From Catenovulum sp. 2E275 (GTDB lineage Bacteria > Pseudomonadota > Gammaproteobacteria > Enterobacterales > Alteromonadaceae): a DNA stretch of 64,000 nt. Below the pieces are notes generated by a model. That model saw only the letters and a program-made list of their open reading frames with translations, did not search any database and was not told the origin of the DNA. Made by a program: the position numbers and the translations under genes. Where the stretch lies: the NCBI RefSeq assembly GCF_025515275.1, contig NZ_JAOPFU010000014.1:1-64000 (forward strand), read 5' to 3'. Each line of letters opens with the position of its first letter. Position 1 is the stretch's first letter. Of the stretch, positions 19,628-29,582 are shown one piece after another.

Positions 19628-19651
19628 AAGCGCCTGCTTTCACAGGCGCTT
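19628..19651 (-). terminator. GC-rich hairpin between frr and uppS
   Basis: Nine-base perfect inverted repeat (19628-19636 with 19643-19651) around a six-base loop. No clear T-run follows in the direction of transcription, so it is more likely an attenuator or RNA-stabilising stem than a strong terminator. Confidence 0.4.
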
Positions 19652-19657
19652 TATTTA

Positions 19658-20215
19658 TTATATTTCTAATAATTCTTTTTCTTTATCAGCTAATACTGCA
19701 TCTACTTGCTTGATAAATTCGTTGGTAATTTTTTGGATTTCGTCTTCTGATTTTTTAGCTTCATCTTCAGAAATTTCTTTATCTTTTAATAAAGACTTCA
19801 CATCAGAGTTTGCATCACGACGAATATTACGAATAGCAACCCGGCCACCTTCGGCTTCAGCACGTACCACTTTAATTAAGTCTTTACGGCGCTCTTCTGT
19901 CAATGGTGGTAATGGAATACGGATCATAGTACCTGCAGAAGAAGGGTTTAAACCTAAATCAGAAGTTAAAATCGCTTTTTCAACCGCCTGAATTAAACTC
20001 TTATCAAATACACTCACAGCTAATGTACGTGAGTCATCAACCGTTACGTTACCAACCTGATTTAATGGTGTATCCACACCATAATAAGGAACCATAATCG
20101 TATCTAATAAACTAGGGTGTGCACGACCGGTGCGAATTTTAGCCAGTTGATTTTTTAATGCATCAACGCTTTTACCCATGCGCTCTTTGGCGTCTTTTTG
20201 AATGTCATTTAACAT
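19658..20215 (-). CDS. frr: Ribosome recycling factor
   Basis: Splits post-termination ribosomes together with EF-G. The 185-residue length equals that of E. coli RRF. The three-helix bundle with the [13 protein letters not shown] segment and the [11 protein letters not shown] motif is visible. It lies 21 bases after pyrH within the rpsB-tsf-pyrH-frr run. Confidence 0.98.
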   Translation of the reverse strand: MLNDIQKDAKERMGKSVDALKNQLAKIRTGRAHPSLLDTIMVPYYGVDTPLNQVGNVTVDDSRTLAVSVFDKSLIQAVEKAILTSDLGLNPSSAGTMIRIPLPPLTEERRKDLIKVVRAEAEGGRVAIRNIRRDANSDVKSLLKDKEISEDEAKKSEDEIQKITNEFIKQVDAVLADKEKELLEI

Positions 20216-20236
20216 GGCAATGCTTCCTAATAATAA

Positions 20237-20980
20237 TTAATTAATGGCTTCTAAATTTTCTGAGTGATCAATTAATGTGCCTTCAGTTTCACCCATAATA
20301 ACACGACGAAGCGCGCCAGGCTTATTCATGTTAAATACACGAATAGGCAAGCTATGGTCTCTAGCTAAAGTAAATGCAGCTAAATCCATTACTTTTAATT
20401 CTTTTTCTAACACTTCCTGATAGCTTAACTGATTATATAAAGTTGCTTCTGGATTTTTTTCAGGATCGTCAGAATACACACCATCTACTTTAGTGGCTTT
20501 TAATACTGCATCGGCTTCGATTTCGATGCCACGTAAACATGCAGCCGAATCAGTTGTGAAAAACGGATTACCTGTACCTGCTGCAAAAATAACGACTTTA
20601 CCTGCTTTTAATAAACTAATCGCTTCTGCCCAGTTATATGTATCACAGACACCGGTTAATTCAATTGCAGACATAAGACGAGCATTCACATAGGCACGAT
20701 GCAAAGCATCTCTCATTGCTAAACCATTCATTGTGGTTGCTAACATACCCATGTGATCGCCGACTACTCTGTTCATTCCGGCTTTAGCAAGACCAGCACC
20801 ACGGAATAAATTACCACCACCAATTACGATCCCAACTTGAACGCCATATTCGACAAGCTCTTTAATTTCCTGAGCCATGCGATCTAAAATTTTAGGGTCT
20901 ATTCCAAAGCCCTCGTCACCCATTAAGGCTTCACCACTTAACTTTAATAATACTCGACGATATTCAGTTTTAGGATTCAT
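20237..20980 (-). CDS. pyrH: Uridylate kinase
   Basis: Phosphorylates UMP to UDP. The amino-acid-kinase fold shows [11 protein letters not shown] at the start, IGGGNLFRG (nucleotide binding) and [11 protein letters not shown]. The frame can open as far as a TTG at 21016, but the conserved start and the GGAA about six bases before the ATG at 20980 favour the shorter 247-residue form (E. coli 241). ATGs at 20992 and 20986 are alternatives. A terminator-like hairpin lies between it and tsf. Confidence 0.96.
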   Translation of the reverse strand: MNPKTEYRRVLLKLSGEALMGDEGFGIDPKILDRMAQEIKELVEYGVQVGIVIGGGNLFRGAGLAKAGMNRVVGDHMGMLATTMNGLAMRDALHRAYVNARLMSAIELTGVCDTYNWAEAISLLKAGKVVIFAAGTGNPFFTTDSAACLRGIEIEADAVLKATKVDGVYSDDPEKNPEATLYNQLSYQEVLEKELKVMDLAAFTLARDHSLPIRVFNMNKPGALRRVIMGETEGTLIDHSENLEAIN

Positions 20981-21011
20981 ATTCATTTCCATTAGTTGGC
21001 AAAAATTGGTT

Positions 21012-21041
21012 GGCAAAAAGAAGCCGCGACCAGCGCGGCTT
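21012..21041 (-). terminator. Terminator after tsf
   Basis: Stem AAGCCGCG (21021-21028) pairs with CGCGGCTT (21034-21041) around a five-base loop. On the minus strand it is followed by CTTTTTG. It lies between tsf and pyrH. Confidence 0.75.
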
Positions 21042-21053
21042 ATCAGGTAAAAC

Positions 21054-21905
21054 TTATTGGCCTCTAGCAGCAGCCATTTGAGCTTCTACTTCAGCAGCAA
21101 AGTCTTCTGCTTTTTTCTCAATACCTTCGCCTACTTCTAAGCGAACAAAAGAAGAAACGCTTGCGCCTTTCTCTTTAAGCATTTGACCTACAGTTTGCTT
21201 AGGCTCCATGATGAAAGCTTGACCCGTTAAAGAAACTTCACCAGTGAATTTCTTCATACGACCAGCTACCATTTTTTCAGCGATTTCTTGAGGTTTACCT
21301 TCATTCATCGCGATTTCAATTTGGATTGCCTGTTCTTTTTCTACTACTTCAGCAGGTACATCTTCAGGGTTTACGAACTCTGGCTTACTTGCAGCAACGT
21401 GCATTGCAACGTGTTTTAAAGTCTCAGCTTCGCCAGAACCTGAAACAACAACACCAATACGCTCACCGTGTGTATAGCTAGCTAAAGCAGAACCTTCAAC
21501 GTATGCTACACGACGGATATTGATGTTTTCACCAATTTTTGCAATTAAAGCAACACGTGTTTCGTCAAATTTAGCTTGTAACGCTTCAACACTTAATTGC
21601 TCAGCAATCGCAGCATCTGCAACTTGGTTAGCAAATGCTAAGAAGTTACCATCTTTTGCTACGAAGTCAGTTTGACAGTTTACTTCAACTAATGCAGCAA
21701 CACCGTCTTTTTGTTTGATAATAATTGTACCTTCAGCCGCGATGTTACCTGCTTTTTTAGCAGCTTTCGCTTGGCCGTTTTTACGCATGTTTTCGATTGC
21801 TAATTCAATATCGCCATCAGTTTCAACTAATGCTTTTTTACAATCCATCATGCCAGCGCCAGTGCGCTCTCTAAGTTCTTTTACTAGAGCAGCAGTAATT
21901 GCCAT
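21054..21905 (-). CDS. tsf: Elongation factor Ts
   Basis: Nucleotide exchange factor for EF-Tu. The N-terminal UBA-like helix bundle ends in the signature [15 protein letters not shown]. The core has the TDFVA motif in [13 protein letters not shown], the EF-Tu contact. 283 residues equal E. coli EF-Ts. It follows rpsB, with an attenuator-like hairpin between the two genes. Confidence 0.98.
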   Translation of the reverse strand: MAITAALVKELRERTGAGMMDCKKALVETDGDIELAIENMRKNGQAKAAKKAGNIAAEGTIIIKQKDGVAALVEVNCQTDFVAKDGNFLAFANQVADAAIAEQLSVEALQAKFDETRVALIAKIGENINIRRVAYVEGSALASYTHGERIGVVVSGSGEAETLKHVAMHVAASKPEFVNPEDVPAEVVEKEQAIQIEIAMNEGKPQEIAEKMVAGRMKKFTGEVSLTGQAFIMEPKQTVGQMLKEKGASVSSFVRLEVGEGIEKKAEDFAAEVEAQMAAARGQ

Positions 21906-21961
21906 TTTGATTAATCCTCGTTAAATATTCGCCGTTTACTTATCTGGTTACGTATCTTAAT

Positions 21962-21985
21962 AAACAGGGGCTAAAGCCCCTGTTT
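21962..21985 (-). terminator. rpsB-tsf intercistronic hairpin
   Basis: Eleven-base inverted repeat (21962-21972 with 21975-21985) with a GGGGC/GCCCC core and T-rich downstream arm. It lies in the 110-base gap between rpsB and tsf. It is probably a partial terminator that sets the S2 to EF-Ts ratio; this is inference from position. Confidence 0.7.
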
Positions 21986-22015
21986 TAAATATGACATTCC
22001 AGTGTTACAACAGAA

Positions 22016-22744
22016 TTATTCAGTTTCTACGAAACCGTCTTTTTCTGCTTGAGCTTCCAAGTTGTTCTCTTTACCTTCGTTAACTGCGTCTGCAGCTGCG
22101 TTTAAGTAAAGTTGGATAGCACGGATAGCGTCATCGTTACCTGGAATTACAAAATCAACACCGTCTGGGTTAGAGTTTGTATCAACTACAGAAATCACTG
22201 GGATACCTAAGTTGTTAGCTTCTTTAATTGCAATGTGCTCGTGATCAGCATCAATAACAAAAATAGCGTCTGGTAAGCCGCCCATGTTTTTGATACCGCC
22301 AAGGCTTAACTCTAATTTTTCCATTTCACGAGTTAACATTAAAGCTTCTTTTTTAGTTAACTTGTCAAATGTACCGTCTTGGCTTTGAGTTTCAAGATCT
22401 TTAAGACGCTTGATTGATTGACGAACTGTTTTCCAGTTAGTCAACATACCACCTAACCAACGATGGTTAACGTAATACTGGTCACATTTTAAAGCAGCTT
22501 CTTTAACTGACTCACCAGCAGCACGTTTAGTACCAACGAATAAGATTTTACCTTTACGTGAAGCAACTTTAGATAACTCAGTTAAAGCTTGGTTAAATAA
22601 AGGTACTGTTTTTTCAAGGTTGATGATATGAATTTTGTTTCGCGCACCAAAAATGTAAGGTTTCATTTTTGGTTCCCAGTAACGGGTTTGGTGACCAAAG
22701 TGAACACCGGCTTTAAGCATGTCGCGCATTGAAACGTTTGGCAT
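22016..22744 (-). CDS. rpsB: 30S ribosomal protein S2
   Basis: Small-subunit ribosomal protein. [18 protein letters not shown] is the conserved N terminus. The frame opens four codons earlier, but the ATG at 22744 is preceded by GAGGAA at ideal spacing and gives the usual MPNVSM start, so I use it (242 residues). It is first in the rpsB-tsf-pyrH-frr run and diverges from map across a 220-base region with a likely structured leader. Confidence 0.98.
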   Translation of the reverse strand: MPNVSMRDMLKAGVHFGHQTRYWEPKMKPYIFGARNKIHIINLEKTVPLFNQALTELSKVASRKGKILFVGTKRAAGESVKEAALKCDQYYVNHRWLGGMLTNWKTVRQSIKRLKDLETQSQDGTFDKLTKKEALMLTREMEKLELSLGGIKNMGGLPDAIFVIDADHEHIAIKEANNLGIPVISVVDTNSNPDGVDFVIPGNDDAIRAIQLYLNAAADAVNEGKENNLEAQAEKDGFVETE

Positions 22745-22880
22745 AATATTCCTCATTTAAATTGGGGTTGAGCCTCCACATACCCGCTGTATCCGACCGG
22801 CTAAAAAGCAGGCACCCCGGACAACGTTGCAGCATGTGTGTGTGGTTAATTAAAAATTGTTTTGACAATTCATTTGCGTA
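22745..22880 (-). promoter_or_regulatory. Putative rpsB leader (S2 autoregulatory element)
   Basis: The leader upstream of rpsB is much more GC-rich and structured than other spacers here. GGGGT (22774-22778) can pair with ACCCC (22814-22818), enclosing further G/C-rich stems. S2-mediated autoregulation through a conserved rpsB leader is established in Gammaproteobacteria. That this leader does the same is inferred from position and pairing. Confidence 0.4.
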
Positions 22881-22966
22881 TTGTCGGCGCGCTTTATACC
22901 ATAAGCAGCCTAAAACAACAATTTTTAAATAGACTGTTGTCGTAAAAAAACGATTGAGGCGCAAAA

Positions 22967-23785
22967 TTGACTGCAATTATTAAAACCCCAGAAGAAATTG
23001 AAAAAATGCGTGTAGCCGGCAAAATGGCTGCCGAAGTGCTTGAAATGATTGGTCCTTTTGTAAAAAAAGGGGTAACTACTGAAACTTTAGATCGCATTTG
23101 TCACGAATATATTACTGAAAAACTAAAAGCGTACCCTGCTCCGCTGAATTATCACGGTTTTCCTAAATCGATTTGTACGTCAGTTAACCATGTTGTTTGT
23201 CATGGGATTCCTGCTGAAAAAACATTAAAAGATGGCGACATTATTAATATTGATGTGACCGTTCGCTACGATGAAAATTCACCAGATGATAAACATATAA
23301 ATGGTTATCACGGCGATACCAGCAAAATGTTTTTAGTTGGGCCTTCAAGCTTAAAAACCCGTTTAGCTGAGCGTTTAATGCAAAATACTCAGGAATGCCT
23401 GTATTTAGCCATTGATATGGTAAAACCCGGTGTTTATTTAGGGGATATTGGTCATGCTATTCAAAAACATGCCGAAGCCGAAGGCTTTTCGATTGTACGT
23501 GAATACTGCGGACATGGCATAGGGCAAGATTTTCATGAAGATCCACAAGTACTGCATTATGGAAAACCCGGAACAGGTCCTGTGTTGGAAGCAGGTATGT
23601 GTTTAACCATTGAACCTATGGTTAATGCCGGTAAGCGCCAGACAAAATTGTTAAAAGATGACTGGACTGTGATTACAAAAGATCGTAGCCTGAGTGCCCA
23701 ATGGGAACATACTCTGCTTGTGACTGAAACAGGGTGTGAAATTTTGACCCTCAGAGAAGAAGAAACCATTCCACGGATTAGATAA
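22967..23785 (+). CDS. map: Type I methionine aminopeptidase
   Basis: Removes the initiator methionine from new proteins. The metal ligands lie in INIDVTV, HGDTSKMF, GHGIG, TIEPMV and WEHTLLVTE. The start is TTG at 22967 with GAGG upstream; it gives the usual TAIIKTPEEIEKMR beginning. 272 residues against 264 in E. coli. It diverges from rpsB and is followed 16 bases later by glnD, the conserved order. Confidence 0.97.
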   Translation: MTAIIKTPEEIEKMRVAGKMAAEVLEMIGPFVKKGVTTETLDRICHEYITEKLKAYPAPLNYHGFPKSICTSVNHVVCHGIPAEKTLKDGDIINIDVTVRYDENSPDDKHINGYHGDTSKMFLVGPSSLKTRLAERLMQNTQECLYLAIDMVKPGVYLGDIGHAIQKHAEAEGFSIVREYCGHGIGQDFHEDPQVLHYGKPGTGPVLEAGMCLTIEPMVNAGKRQTKLLKDDWTVITKDRSLSAQWEHTLLVTETGCEILTLREEETIPRIR

Positions 23786-23801
23786 TTCTAACAACAGCAA
23801 A

Positions 23802-26441
23802 GTGAGCATAGTGAGCAGTCATCAATTTTATATAGAAAAAATTAAAAACATTGATTCGTTAGATAATATTAGCGCATTAAGGGAACTGGTAGACGAATAC
23901 CATGAATGGTTAATCAGCAGCTTTACCCAACAACCGATTTCTAAACTGGTACTTGGCAGAGCATTTTATGTTGACAAACTGATTCAGCGAATGTGGCAAA
24001 TATTAAAATTGGATCAAGCTTGTCAGCTATGCTTATGTGCTGTTGGCGGTTATGGCCGTGGTCATTTAAATCTGCATTCAGATATAGATTTATTAATTTT
24101 ATCCGCTAACCCGATTGATACCGAGTGCCAGCAACAAGTTAGTCAATTTGTCACCGCATTGTGGGATCTAGGGTTAGATATAGGACAAAGTGTTAGAACC
24201 GTCAAAGAGACTATTCAACTGGCTCAGGAAGACATCACGATTGCCACTAACTTGCTCGAATCGCGTTTATTAATTGGCGATAAAGAGGTTTTTAACCAGT
24301 TAAACGAAAAAATCAGCAGCAAACGTTTCTGGCCCAGTGTTAAATTTTACAAAGCTAAAGTAGAAGAACAGCAAGCCCGTCATAAAAAATTCCACGATAC
24401 CAGCTACAACTTAGAACCCAACTTAAAAGAAAACCCCGGCTGTTTACGTGATATTCAAAACATTGGCTGGATAGCCAAAAAACACTACAAAGTATTTGAT
24501 GGCGATCAGTTAGTTAAAAAAGATTTTATGACTGCAGAGGAACTACGCGAATTACAAGACTGCCGCGAGTTTTTATGGCACATGCGATTTGCCCTACACA
24601 TGGCCGCTGGACGTAGTGAAAACCGCTTGTTATTTGAATACCAGCCAGAAGTTGCCAATTTATTAGGTTATGGCGATAACAAAGCCGCCGTTGAAACCAT
24701 GATGAAACGTTTTTTTGTGATGGTTCGCCGAGTCGCTGAGCTTAATCAGGTATTATTACAATATTTTGCGGATGAATTTGTGATTCGTTTTCGCCCGTGG
24801 AAACGAAAAAAACTATCCGAAGATTTTGAAATTACCAATGGCTTATTATTAGCCCGTCATGAAGAAGTTTTTGAAATGCCTGCCGGTGTGTTAAATATGT
24901 TTTTAACCATAGCTAACGCCAAAGGTATTACAGGGATTCACTCAAGTACATTACGTTTGCTCAGAAATGCCAGACGTAAATACGAAACGCTTGAACTTTG
25001 CCAGCTTGAAAGCTGCCGTAAAATATTTATGGAGCTATTAAAGCACCCTAACTTTTTTGGATTAAGCTGGCAGCTTATGCACAAACATGGCGTTATGGCC
25101 GTTTATTCACACGACTGGGCGCATATTGTTGGTTTAATGCAGTTTGATTTATTTCACAGCTATACGGTAGATGAACATACTTATCGGGTTGTCCGCAATG
25201 TATTTAGGTATACCCAAGCTGAATACAAAGACGATTTCCCACGCTGCACCTCAATCTGTAATAACTTTCCTAAGCTGGAACTGTTATATATTGCCGCTAT
25301 TTATCATGATATTTGTAAAGGTAAAGGCGGCGACCATTCAGAGCTTGGCAGCGAGGCTGTGCGCGATTTTTGTAGACTGCACGAAGTATCTGAAAGTAAT
25401 ACAGATTTAGTCGCTTGGCTGGTTGAAAACCATCTGTTAATGTCGGTTGTTGCTCAGCGTAAAGATATAAACGATCCAGAAGTTATTGCTGATTTTTGTG
25501 ACCGAATTTACGATGAAACCCATTTGAATTTATTATACGCCCTAACCTTAGCAGATATTCGAGCAACTAACTCAACACTGTTAAACGAATGGAAAGCATC
25601 TTTATTAAAACAGCTCTATATCGGCACATTAAATGCGCTACGCAGTGGTTTAGAAAAACCGGAAAGTAACGAAGTTCAAGAGCAAGAAAGACGTCAAGAT
25701 GCATTTGAGCTGTTAACTAACTCTAAATTTACTTCAGCAGAAATCAATCAGCTTTGGCAGACATTTCCGCCGGAATATTTTCTGCGTTATAACTCAGAAC
25801 AAATTGCATGGCATACCCAGTCCATTTTAAAAACAGCTACAGATAAGTTAGTCGTTGGGATCAGTAACGAGATCCATCCGGGCGGCACTGCGGTATTTGT
25901 ATTTCATAAAGACCAAGATTATTTATTTGCCAGTATCTGTTCATCCCTTGACCGTAAAAATTTCAATATTCACGATGCAATCATCATGAATACCAAAGAC
26001 GGTTATGCAATGGATACTTTTATTGTATTAGAAGATGACGGTAATCAAGCAGCCAAAAAACGCTTTAAAGATATTCAGGATGCGGTTAAAGAAGCAACCA
26101 AGTCACAGTCCGAGCCAAGTGTACCAAATCGTATCCCTCGTTTGATCAAACCGTTCCAAATACCCACAACAATTACTTGGGTTGAACATAAAAACGACAA
26201 ACGGAGCCGAATGGAGCTAGAAGCACTTGATACCCCAGGTTTACTGGTTAAAATTGGCAGAGTGTTTTTTAATAACAATATTACGATCCATGCTGCTAAA
26301 GTTGCAACGATTGGCGAAAGAGCTGAAGACTTTTTCGTATTAACCAATAAAAGCGGTGAGCCATTAACTGATGATGAAAAGTCAACAGTTGCTGATGAAC
26401 TCAGAGCAGCATTACAAATTAATCCTTCAAACAAGAGATAA
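23802..26441 (+). CDS. glnD: Bifunctional uridylyltransferase/uridylyl-removing enzyme GlnD
   Basis: Senses glutamine and modifies PII proteins to control nitrogen assimilation. Domains in order: nucleotidyltransferase with GGYGRGHLNLHSDIDLLI (about residues 83-100), the PII-UTase linker, an HD hydrolase domain with HDICKGKGGDHSELG (about 505-520), and two C-terminal ACT domains. 879 residues fit the family. The start is probably GTG at 23802; a second in-frame GTG lies three codons later. Confidence 0.97.
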   Translation: MSIVSSHQFYIEKIKNIDSLDNISALRELVDEYHEWLISSFTQQPISKLVLGRAFYVDKLIQRMWQILKLDQACQLCLCAVGGYGRGHLNLHSDIDLLILSANPIDTECQQQVSQFVTALWDLGLDIGQSVRTVKETIQLAQEDITIATNLLESRLLIGDKEVFNQLNEKISSKRFWPSVKFYKAKVEEQQARHKKFHDTSYNLEPNLKENPGCLRDIQNIGWIAKKHYKVFDGDQLVKKDFMTAEELRELQDCREFLWHMRFALHMAAGRSENRLLFEYQPEVANLLGYGDNKAAVETMMKRFFVMVRRVAELNQVLLQYFADEFVIRFRPWKRKKLSEDFEITNGLLLARHEEVFEMPAGVLNMFLTIANAKGITGIHSSTLRLLRNARRKYETLELCQLESCRKIFMELLKHPNFFGLSWQLMHKHGVMAVYSHDWAHIVGLMQFDLFHSYTVDEHTYRVVRNVFRYTQAEYKDDFPRCTSICNNFPKLELLYIAAIYHDICKGKGGDHSELGSEAVRDFCRLHEVSESNTDLVAWLVENHLLMSVVAQRKDINDPEVIADFCDRIYDETHLNLLYALTLADIRATNSTLLNEWKASLLKQLYIGTLNALRSGLEKPESNEVQEQERRQDAFELLTNSKFTSAEINQLWQTFPPEYFLRYNSEQIAWHTQSILKTATDKLVVGISNEIHPGGTAVFVFHKDQDYLFASICSSLDRKNFNIHDAIIMNTKDGYAMDTFIVLEDDGNQAAKKRFKDIQDAVKEATKSQSEPSVPNRIPRLIKPFQIPTTITWVEHKNDKRSRMELEALDTPGLLVKIGRVFFNNNITIHAAKVATIGERAEDFFVLTNKSGEPLTDDEKSTVADELRAALQINPSNKR

Positions 26442-26444
26442 GTT

Positions 26445-27269
26445 ATGTCTGATATTAAAACTATCATTGAAAGCGCATTTGAAAACCGCGCTGAAATTAC
26501 CCCAGCAACAGTTACAGCAGAAGTTAAAAGTGCTGTAGAAGAAGCAGTTGCATTATTAGATAGCGGTAAAGCCCGCGTTGCAGAAAAAATTTCGGGTGAA
26601 TGGGTTGTTCATCAATGGCTTAAAAAAGCAGTTTTATTGTCTTTCCGTATTCGTGACAATGCACCAATTGCTGGCGGCGAAACTCAATACTACGACAAAG
26701 TAGATATGAAATACGCAAGCTACACAGCTGAGCAATTTAAAGCTGACGGCGTACGGGTTGTACCACCTGCGGCAGTTCGTAAAGGTTCATTTATTGCTAA
26801 AAACACAGTATTAATGCCATCTTACGTAAACATTGGCGCGTATGTTGACGAAGGCTCAATGGTTGATACCTGGGCAACTGTGGGTTCATGTGCACAAATC
26901 GGTAAAAACGTTCACTTATCTGGTGGTGTTGGTATTGGTGGTGTTTTAGAGCCATTACAAGCAAACCCAACTATTATCGAAGATAACTGTTTTATCGGTG
27001 CTCGCTCTGAAATCGTAGAAGGTGTTGTGGTTGAAGAAGGCTCAGTCATCTCAATGGGTGTTTACATTGGCCAAAGCACTAAAATCTTTGACCGTGAAAC
27101 AGGTGAAGTAACTTATGGCCGCGTACCAGCTGGCTCTGTTGTTGTATCTGGTTCATTACCATCAAAATGTGGTACTTACAGCTTATATGCAGCGGTAATC
27201 GTTAAAAAAGTTGACGAAAAAACACGCTCTAAAGTAGGTATTAACGAATTATTACGTAGCATCGATTAA
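26445..27269 (+). CDS. dapD: Tetrahydrodipicolinate N-succinyltransferase
   Basis: Succinylates tetrahydrodipicolinate in the DAP/lysine pathway, which also feeds peptidoglycan. The 274-residue length equals that of E. coli DapD. An N-terminal helical domain is followed by a left-handed beta-helix (about 105-245) with hexapeptide turns and the [10 protein letters not shown] segment. It starts three bases after glnD and ends before a strong terminator. Confidence 0.98.
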   Translation: MSDIKTIIESAFENRAEITPATVTAEVKSAVEEAVALLDSGKARVAEKISGEWVVHQWLKKAVLLSFRIRDNAPIAGGETQYYDKVDMKYASYTAEQFKADGVRVVPPAAVRKGSFIAKNTVLMPSYVNIGAYVDEGSMVDTWATVGSCAQIGKNVHLSGGVGIGGVLEPLQANPTIIEDNCFIGARSEIVEGVVVEEGSVISMGVYIGQSTKIFDRETGEVTYGRVPAGSVVVSGSLPSKCGTYSLYAAVIVKKVDEKTRSKVGINELLRSID

Positions 27270-27293
27270 TTATTTACTCGAGAAATGAAATCT

Positions 27294-27325
27294 AAAAAGC
27301 CCGCCACAAAAATGGCGGGCTTTTT
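27294..27325 (+). terminator. Rho-independent terminator after dapD
   Basis: Perfect stem AAAAAGCCCGCCA with TGGCGGGCTTTTT around a six-base loop, ending in a T-run. It closes map-glnD-dapD. Confidence 0.93.
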
Positions 27326-27441
27326 GTTTTCACCTACATACGGCGGGGTAAAGTATTAATTTAATAGTTGTAATCAGCATCATTAAAACAACCTGAGGTT
27401 CACACTTTGCTAAGTAACTCCCCTGTTATTCACAGTCGATA

Positions 27442-27942
27442 TTACTCTATTTCATTCAGCGGCCAGACAACAATATAGTCTTCAAAAAAATCTAAATCGA
27501 CTTCGTTATCTTTAATTACTTTTCCGCGAATAGACATGCCTGCTTGATGCATTTTAGCTTTTTTACCTTTATTAAGCAGTGGGTGCCAGCTTGGTAACCC
27601 TTTGCCTTCTTCTAATCTACGGTAGCTGCAACTGGGTGGCATGTAAAAAATGTCGTCTAAATTTTTAGGGGTAAGTTCTACACAATCTGGTACTAATTTA
27701 CGACGCTTGTCGTAAACCGTGCAGCCGCAGGTTTTATCATTTACGTACTGGCATACTATGTTAGTGTATTCGAGCGTTTCGCCGTCGTGGATCTGGTGGG
27801 TGGTTTCTAAATCTTCTACTTGATCATCAGCAATAAATTTATGCAGGCAACACTTGCCGCAACCGTCACAAATTTGTTCCCATTCGCTGCGAGTCATTTG
27901 TTCCAGTGTTTTGGTTTGCCAAAATGGTGCTTGCTGTGTCAT
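27442..27942 (-). CDS. ycgN: YcgN-type cysteine cluster protein (UPF0260)
   Basis: Conserved protein of unknown function with a cysteine-rich putative metal site. CDGCGKCCLHK near residues 25-35, then CQYVND, CGCTVY and PDCVEL give the cluster pattern of the CxxCxxCC zinc/iron-sulfur family. 166 residues fit the YcgN family. It sits beside the lytic transglycosylase and ycgL genes; ycgL and ycgN are also near neighbours in E. coli. No function is assigned. Confidence 0.93.
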   Translation of the reverse strand: MTQQAPFWQTKTLEQMTRSEWEQICDGCGKCCLHKFIADDQVEDLETTHQIHDGETLEYTNIVCQYVNDKTCGCTVYDKRRKLVPDCVELTPKNLDDIFYMPPSCSYRRLEEGKGLPSWHPLLNKGKKAKMHQAGMSIRGKVIKDNEVDLDFFEDYIVVWPLNEIE

Positions 27943-27960
27943 AAGTAGGTCTTAAAATAA

Positions 27961-27997
27961 AAATGGTCTGTTAAAACGCTATTTTAACAGACCATTT
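27961..27997 (-). terminator. Terminator after the lytic transglycosylase gene
   Basis: A perfect 16-base inverted repeat (27961-27976 with 27982-27997) around a five-base loop, followed on the minus strand by a T-rich run. It separates the transglycosylase gene from ycgN. Confidence 0.88.
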
Positions 27998-28032
27998 ATG
28001 CTCAAGCTACTTAGCTGAGGTTTAATTAGGCG

Positions 28033-29070
28033 TTATTTAATGGCTGGGTAACCAATGCGATCGGCTAATACACCAACTGACGATACAAAATAATAAGAAC
28101 GGTTCCAGTGCATTAAGACTTTGTAGTTATCGTAAGCTAAATAAATGCGTCCTTTTGGTCCGTCTGGCTGTACCATTGCTGCTTCAATATCAACAACAGG
28201 TAAATCGCTGCCATCCATTCGGCGCACACCACGTTTTTGCCATTCACTTAAACTCGCTTGGGTTTCTTGCCAGCTTTTTAACCATGCGCTACGACCGTTT
28301 GTTTTGGTTGGAATAGCATAATCAAAATTAAAGTTTTCCGGCACTTTTACTTGGCGTCCCCAAGTGAGGTCATTATTCCAGCCTTCTGAGCTTAAATAAT
28401 TAGCTGCACTGGCAAATACATCGGCTTTGTTTTTCCAAACGTCTTTAATGCCGTCACCATCAAAATCGACCGCATAGGCTTTAAATGAGCTTGGGATAAA
28501 TTGTACCTGGCCAATCGCGCCTGCCCATGAGCCTTTTAGTTGTTCAAGGCTGGCATCGCCATTTTTAACTATGTCTAATGCATCCCATAATTGCGCTTTA
28601 AAAAAAGCGCTGCGGCGTTTGTCGTAACTTAATGTTACTAATGATGAAATCACTGGCATGGTACCCTGATATTTACCAAAGCCACTTTCAAGTGCCCACA
28701 AAGCAACAATAAAGCGTGGTTGCACGCCGTATTTTTCACCAATTTTGTCTAATAAATCTTTATGATTTTTATATTCTTCGCGCGCTTTTTTAACTGTCCA
28801 GTCGGTCACTCGTTTAGCTAGATAAGTTTCTAATGTTTCTACAAATTCTGGCTGGCCTCGGTCGGCTGCAATCACTTTTGGTTTAAATTTAATATCTGCG
28901 AAAGCTTGCTCAACCATATTTGTGTCGTAGCCTTTTTCAATGGCTTCTGCTTTTAAGTCAGCAACAAACTGGTTAAAGTGGGCTTCATCGGCAGTAAAGT
29001 CAGTTTGGGCATACGCCGGACCAAAACTTAACCCTGCGGCAACTAAAGCGGCTTTAATGAGTTTATTCAT
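28033..29070 (-). CDS. Lytic murein transglycosylase, MltB/SLT family 3 type
   Basis: Cleaves peptidoglycan glycan strands to 1,6-anhydro ends in the periplasm. A signal peptide is cleaved after AYA (residue 21); there is no lipobox, so it is soluble rather than a lipoprotein like MltB. The catalytic glutamate is E128 in ALWALESGFG, followed by GAIGQVQFIPSSF. A C-terminal region (about 275-345) resembles a peptidoglycan-binding domain. It overlaps ycgL by eight bases. Confidence 0.92.
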   Translation of the reverse strand: MNKLIKAALVAAGLSFGPAYAQTDFTADEAHFNQFVADLKAEAIEKGYDTNMVEQAFADIKFKPKVIAADRGQPEFVETLETYLAKRVTDWTVKKAREEYKNHKDLLDKIGEKYGVQPRFIVALWALESGFGKYQGTMPVISSLVTLSYDKRRSAFFKAQLWDALDIVKNGDASLEQLKGSWAGAIGQVQFIPSSFKAYAVDFDGDGIKDVWKNKADVFASAANYLSSEGWNNDLTWGRQVKVPENFNFDYAIPTKTNGRSAWLKSWQETQASLSEWQKRGVRRMDGSDLPVVDIEAAMVQPDGPKGRIYLAYDNYKVLMHWNRSYYFVSSVGVLADRIGYPAIK

Positions 29071-29365
29071 TCACTTGTTTTCCTTGTTTTTTTAAGATGG
29101 CTTTGTGCTCGTCTAACAGGTTTTCTTTTGGCGGCGGCATTTGCAAAAAGAAACCTTTTGCCAGCAGTTCAGCTTTTACCTTATCAATGTCTGCAATAGC
29201 GAGCGAGGTGCGTTTGGCTAAGTTGAGAACTAATACAAATTCCGGCGCACCAAATTTTTCTAATAAAGGCTCCGGCACATCACCAAATTTATCCCGCTCA
29301 CGAACATATAAATAGCTATCTTCTAATCGTCTACTTTTATAAACAGCACAAAGCACAGTTTTCAC
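29063..29365 (-). CDS. ycgL: YcgL domain protein
   Basis: Small conserved gammaproteobacterial protein of unknown function, 100 residues. The YcgL fold is recognised from CAVYKSRRLEDSYLYV at the start and GFFLQMPPP near residue 72. It is divergent from minCDE, as ycgL is in E. coli, which supports orthology. Confidence 0.94.
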   Translation of the reverse strand: MKTVLCAVYKSRRLEDSYLYVRERDKFGDVPEPLLEKFGAPEFVLVLNLAKRTSLAIADIDKVKAELLAKGFFLQMPPPKENLLDEHKAILKKQGKQVNE

Positions 29366-29582
29366 CTTCTAAAATTTGATCTTAAATTTGCTTTTTATCA
29401 GCAAGTTTTTATAACCGCTCATCTTGCCTTAAAATAACCTATCTATAAAGAGATAAATACTTGCGTTCGCATAAAGCGCGCTATAACATGCCGTTATTAC
29501 ACTTATACCAAATTGTTTTATCCGCAAAAAATAAATCAATTTGAGTTGCAAAGCTGATTATTAAAAATTCTTATAAAAATTT

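Noticed and set aside
22862-22899. TTGACA at 22862 with TTATAC as the map promoter
   Set aside because: The boxes are about 26 bases apart, too far for a normal sigma-70 promoter.
22894-23097. Short minus-strand open frames across the rpsB-map gap
   Set aside because: They overlap the map start and the rpsB leader and have no protein-like features.
26075-26467. Minus-strand open frame of 130 codons
   Set aside because: Antisense to the ACT-domain end of glnD; no supporting start signal.
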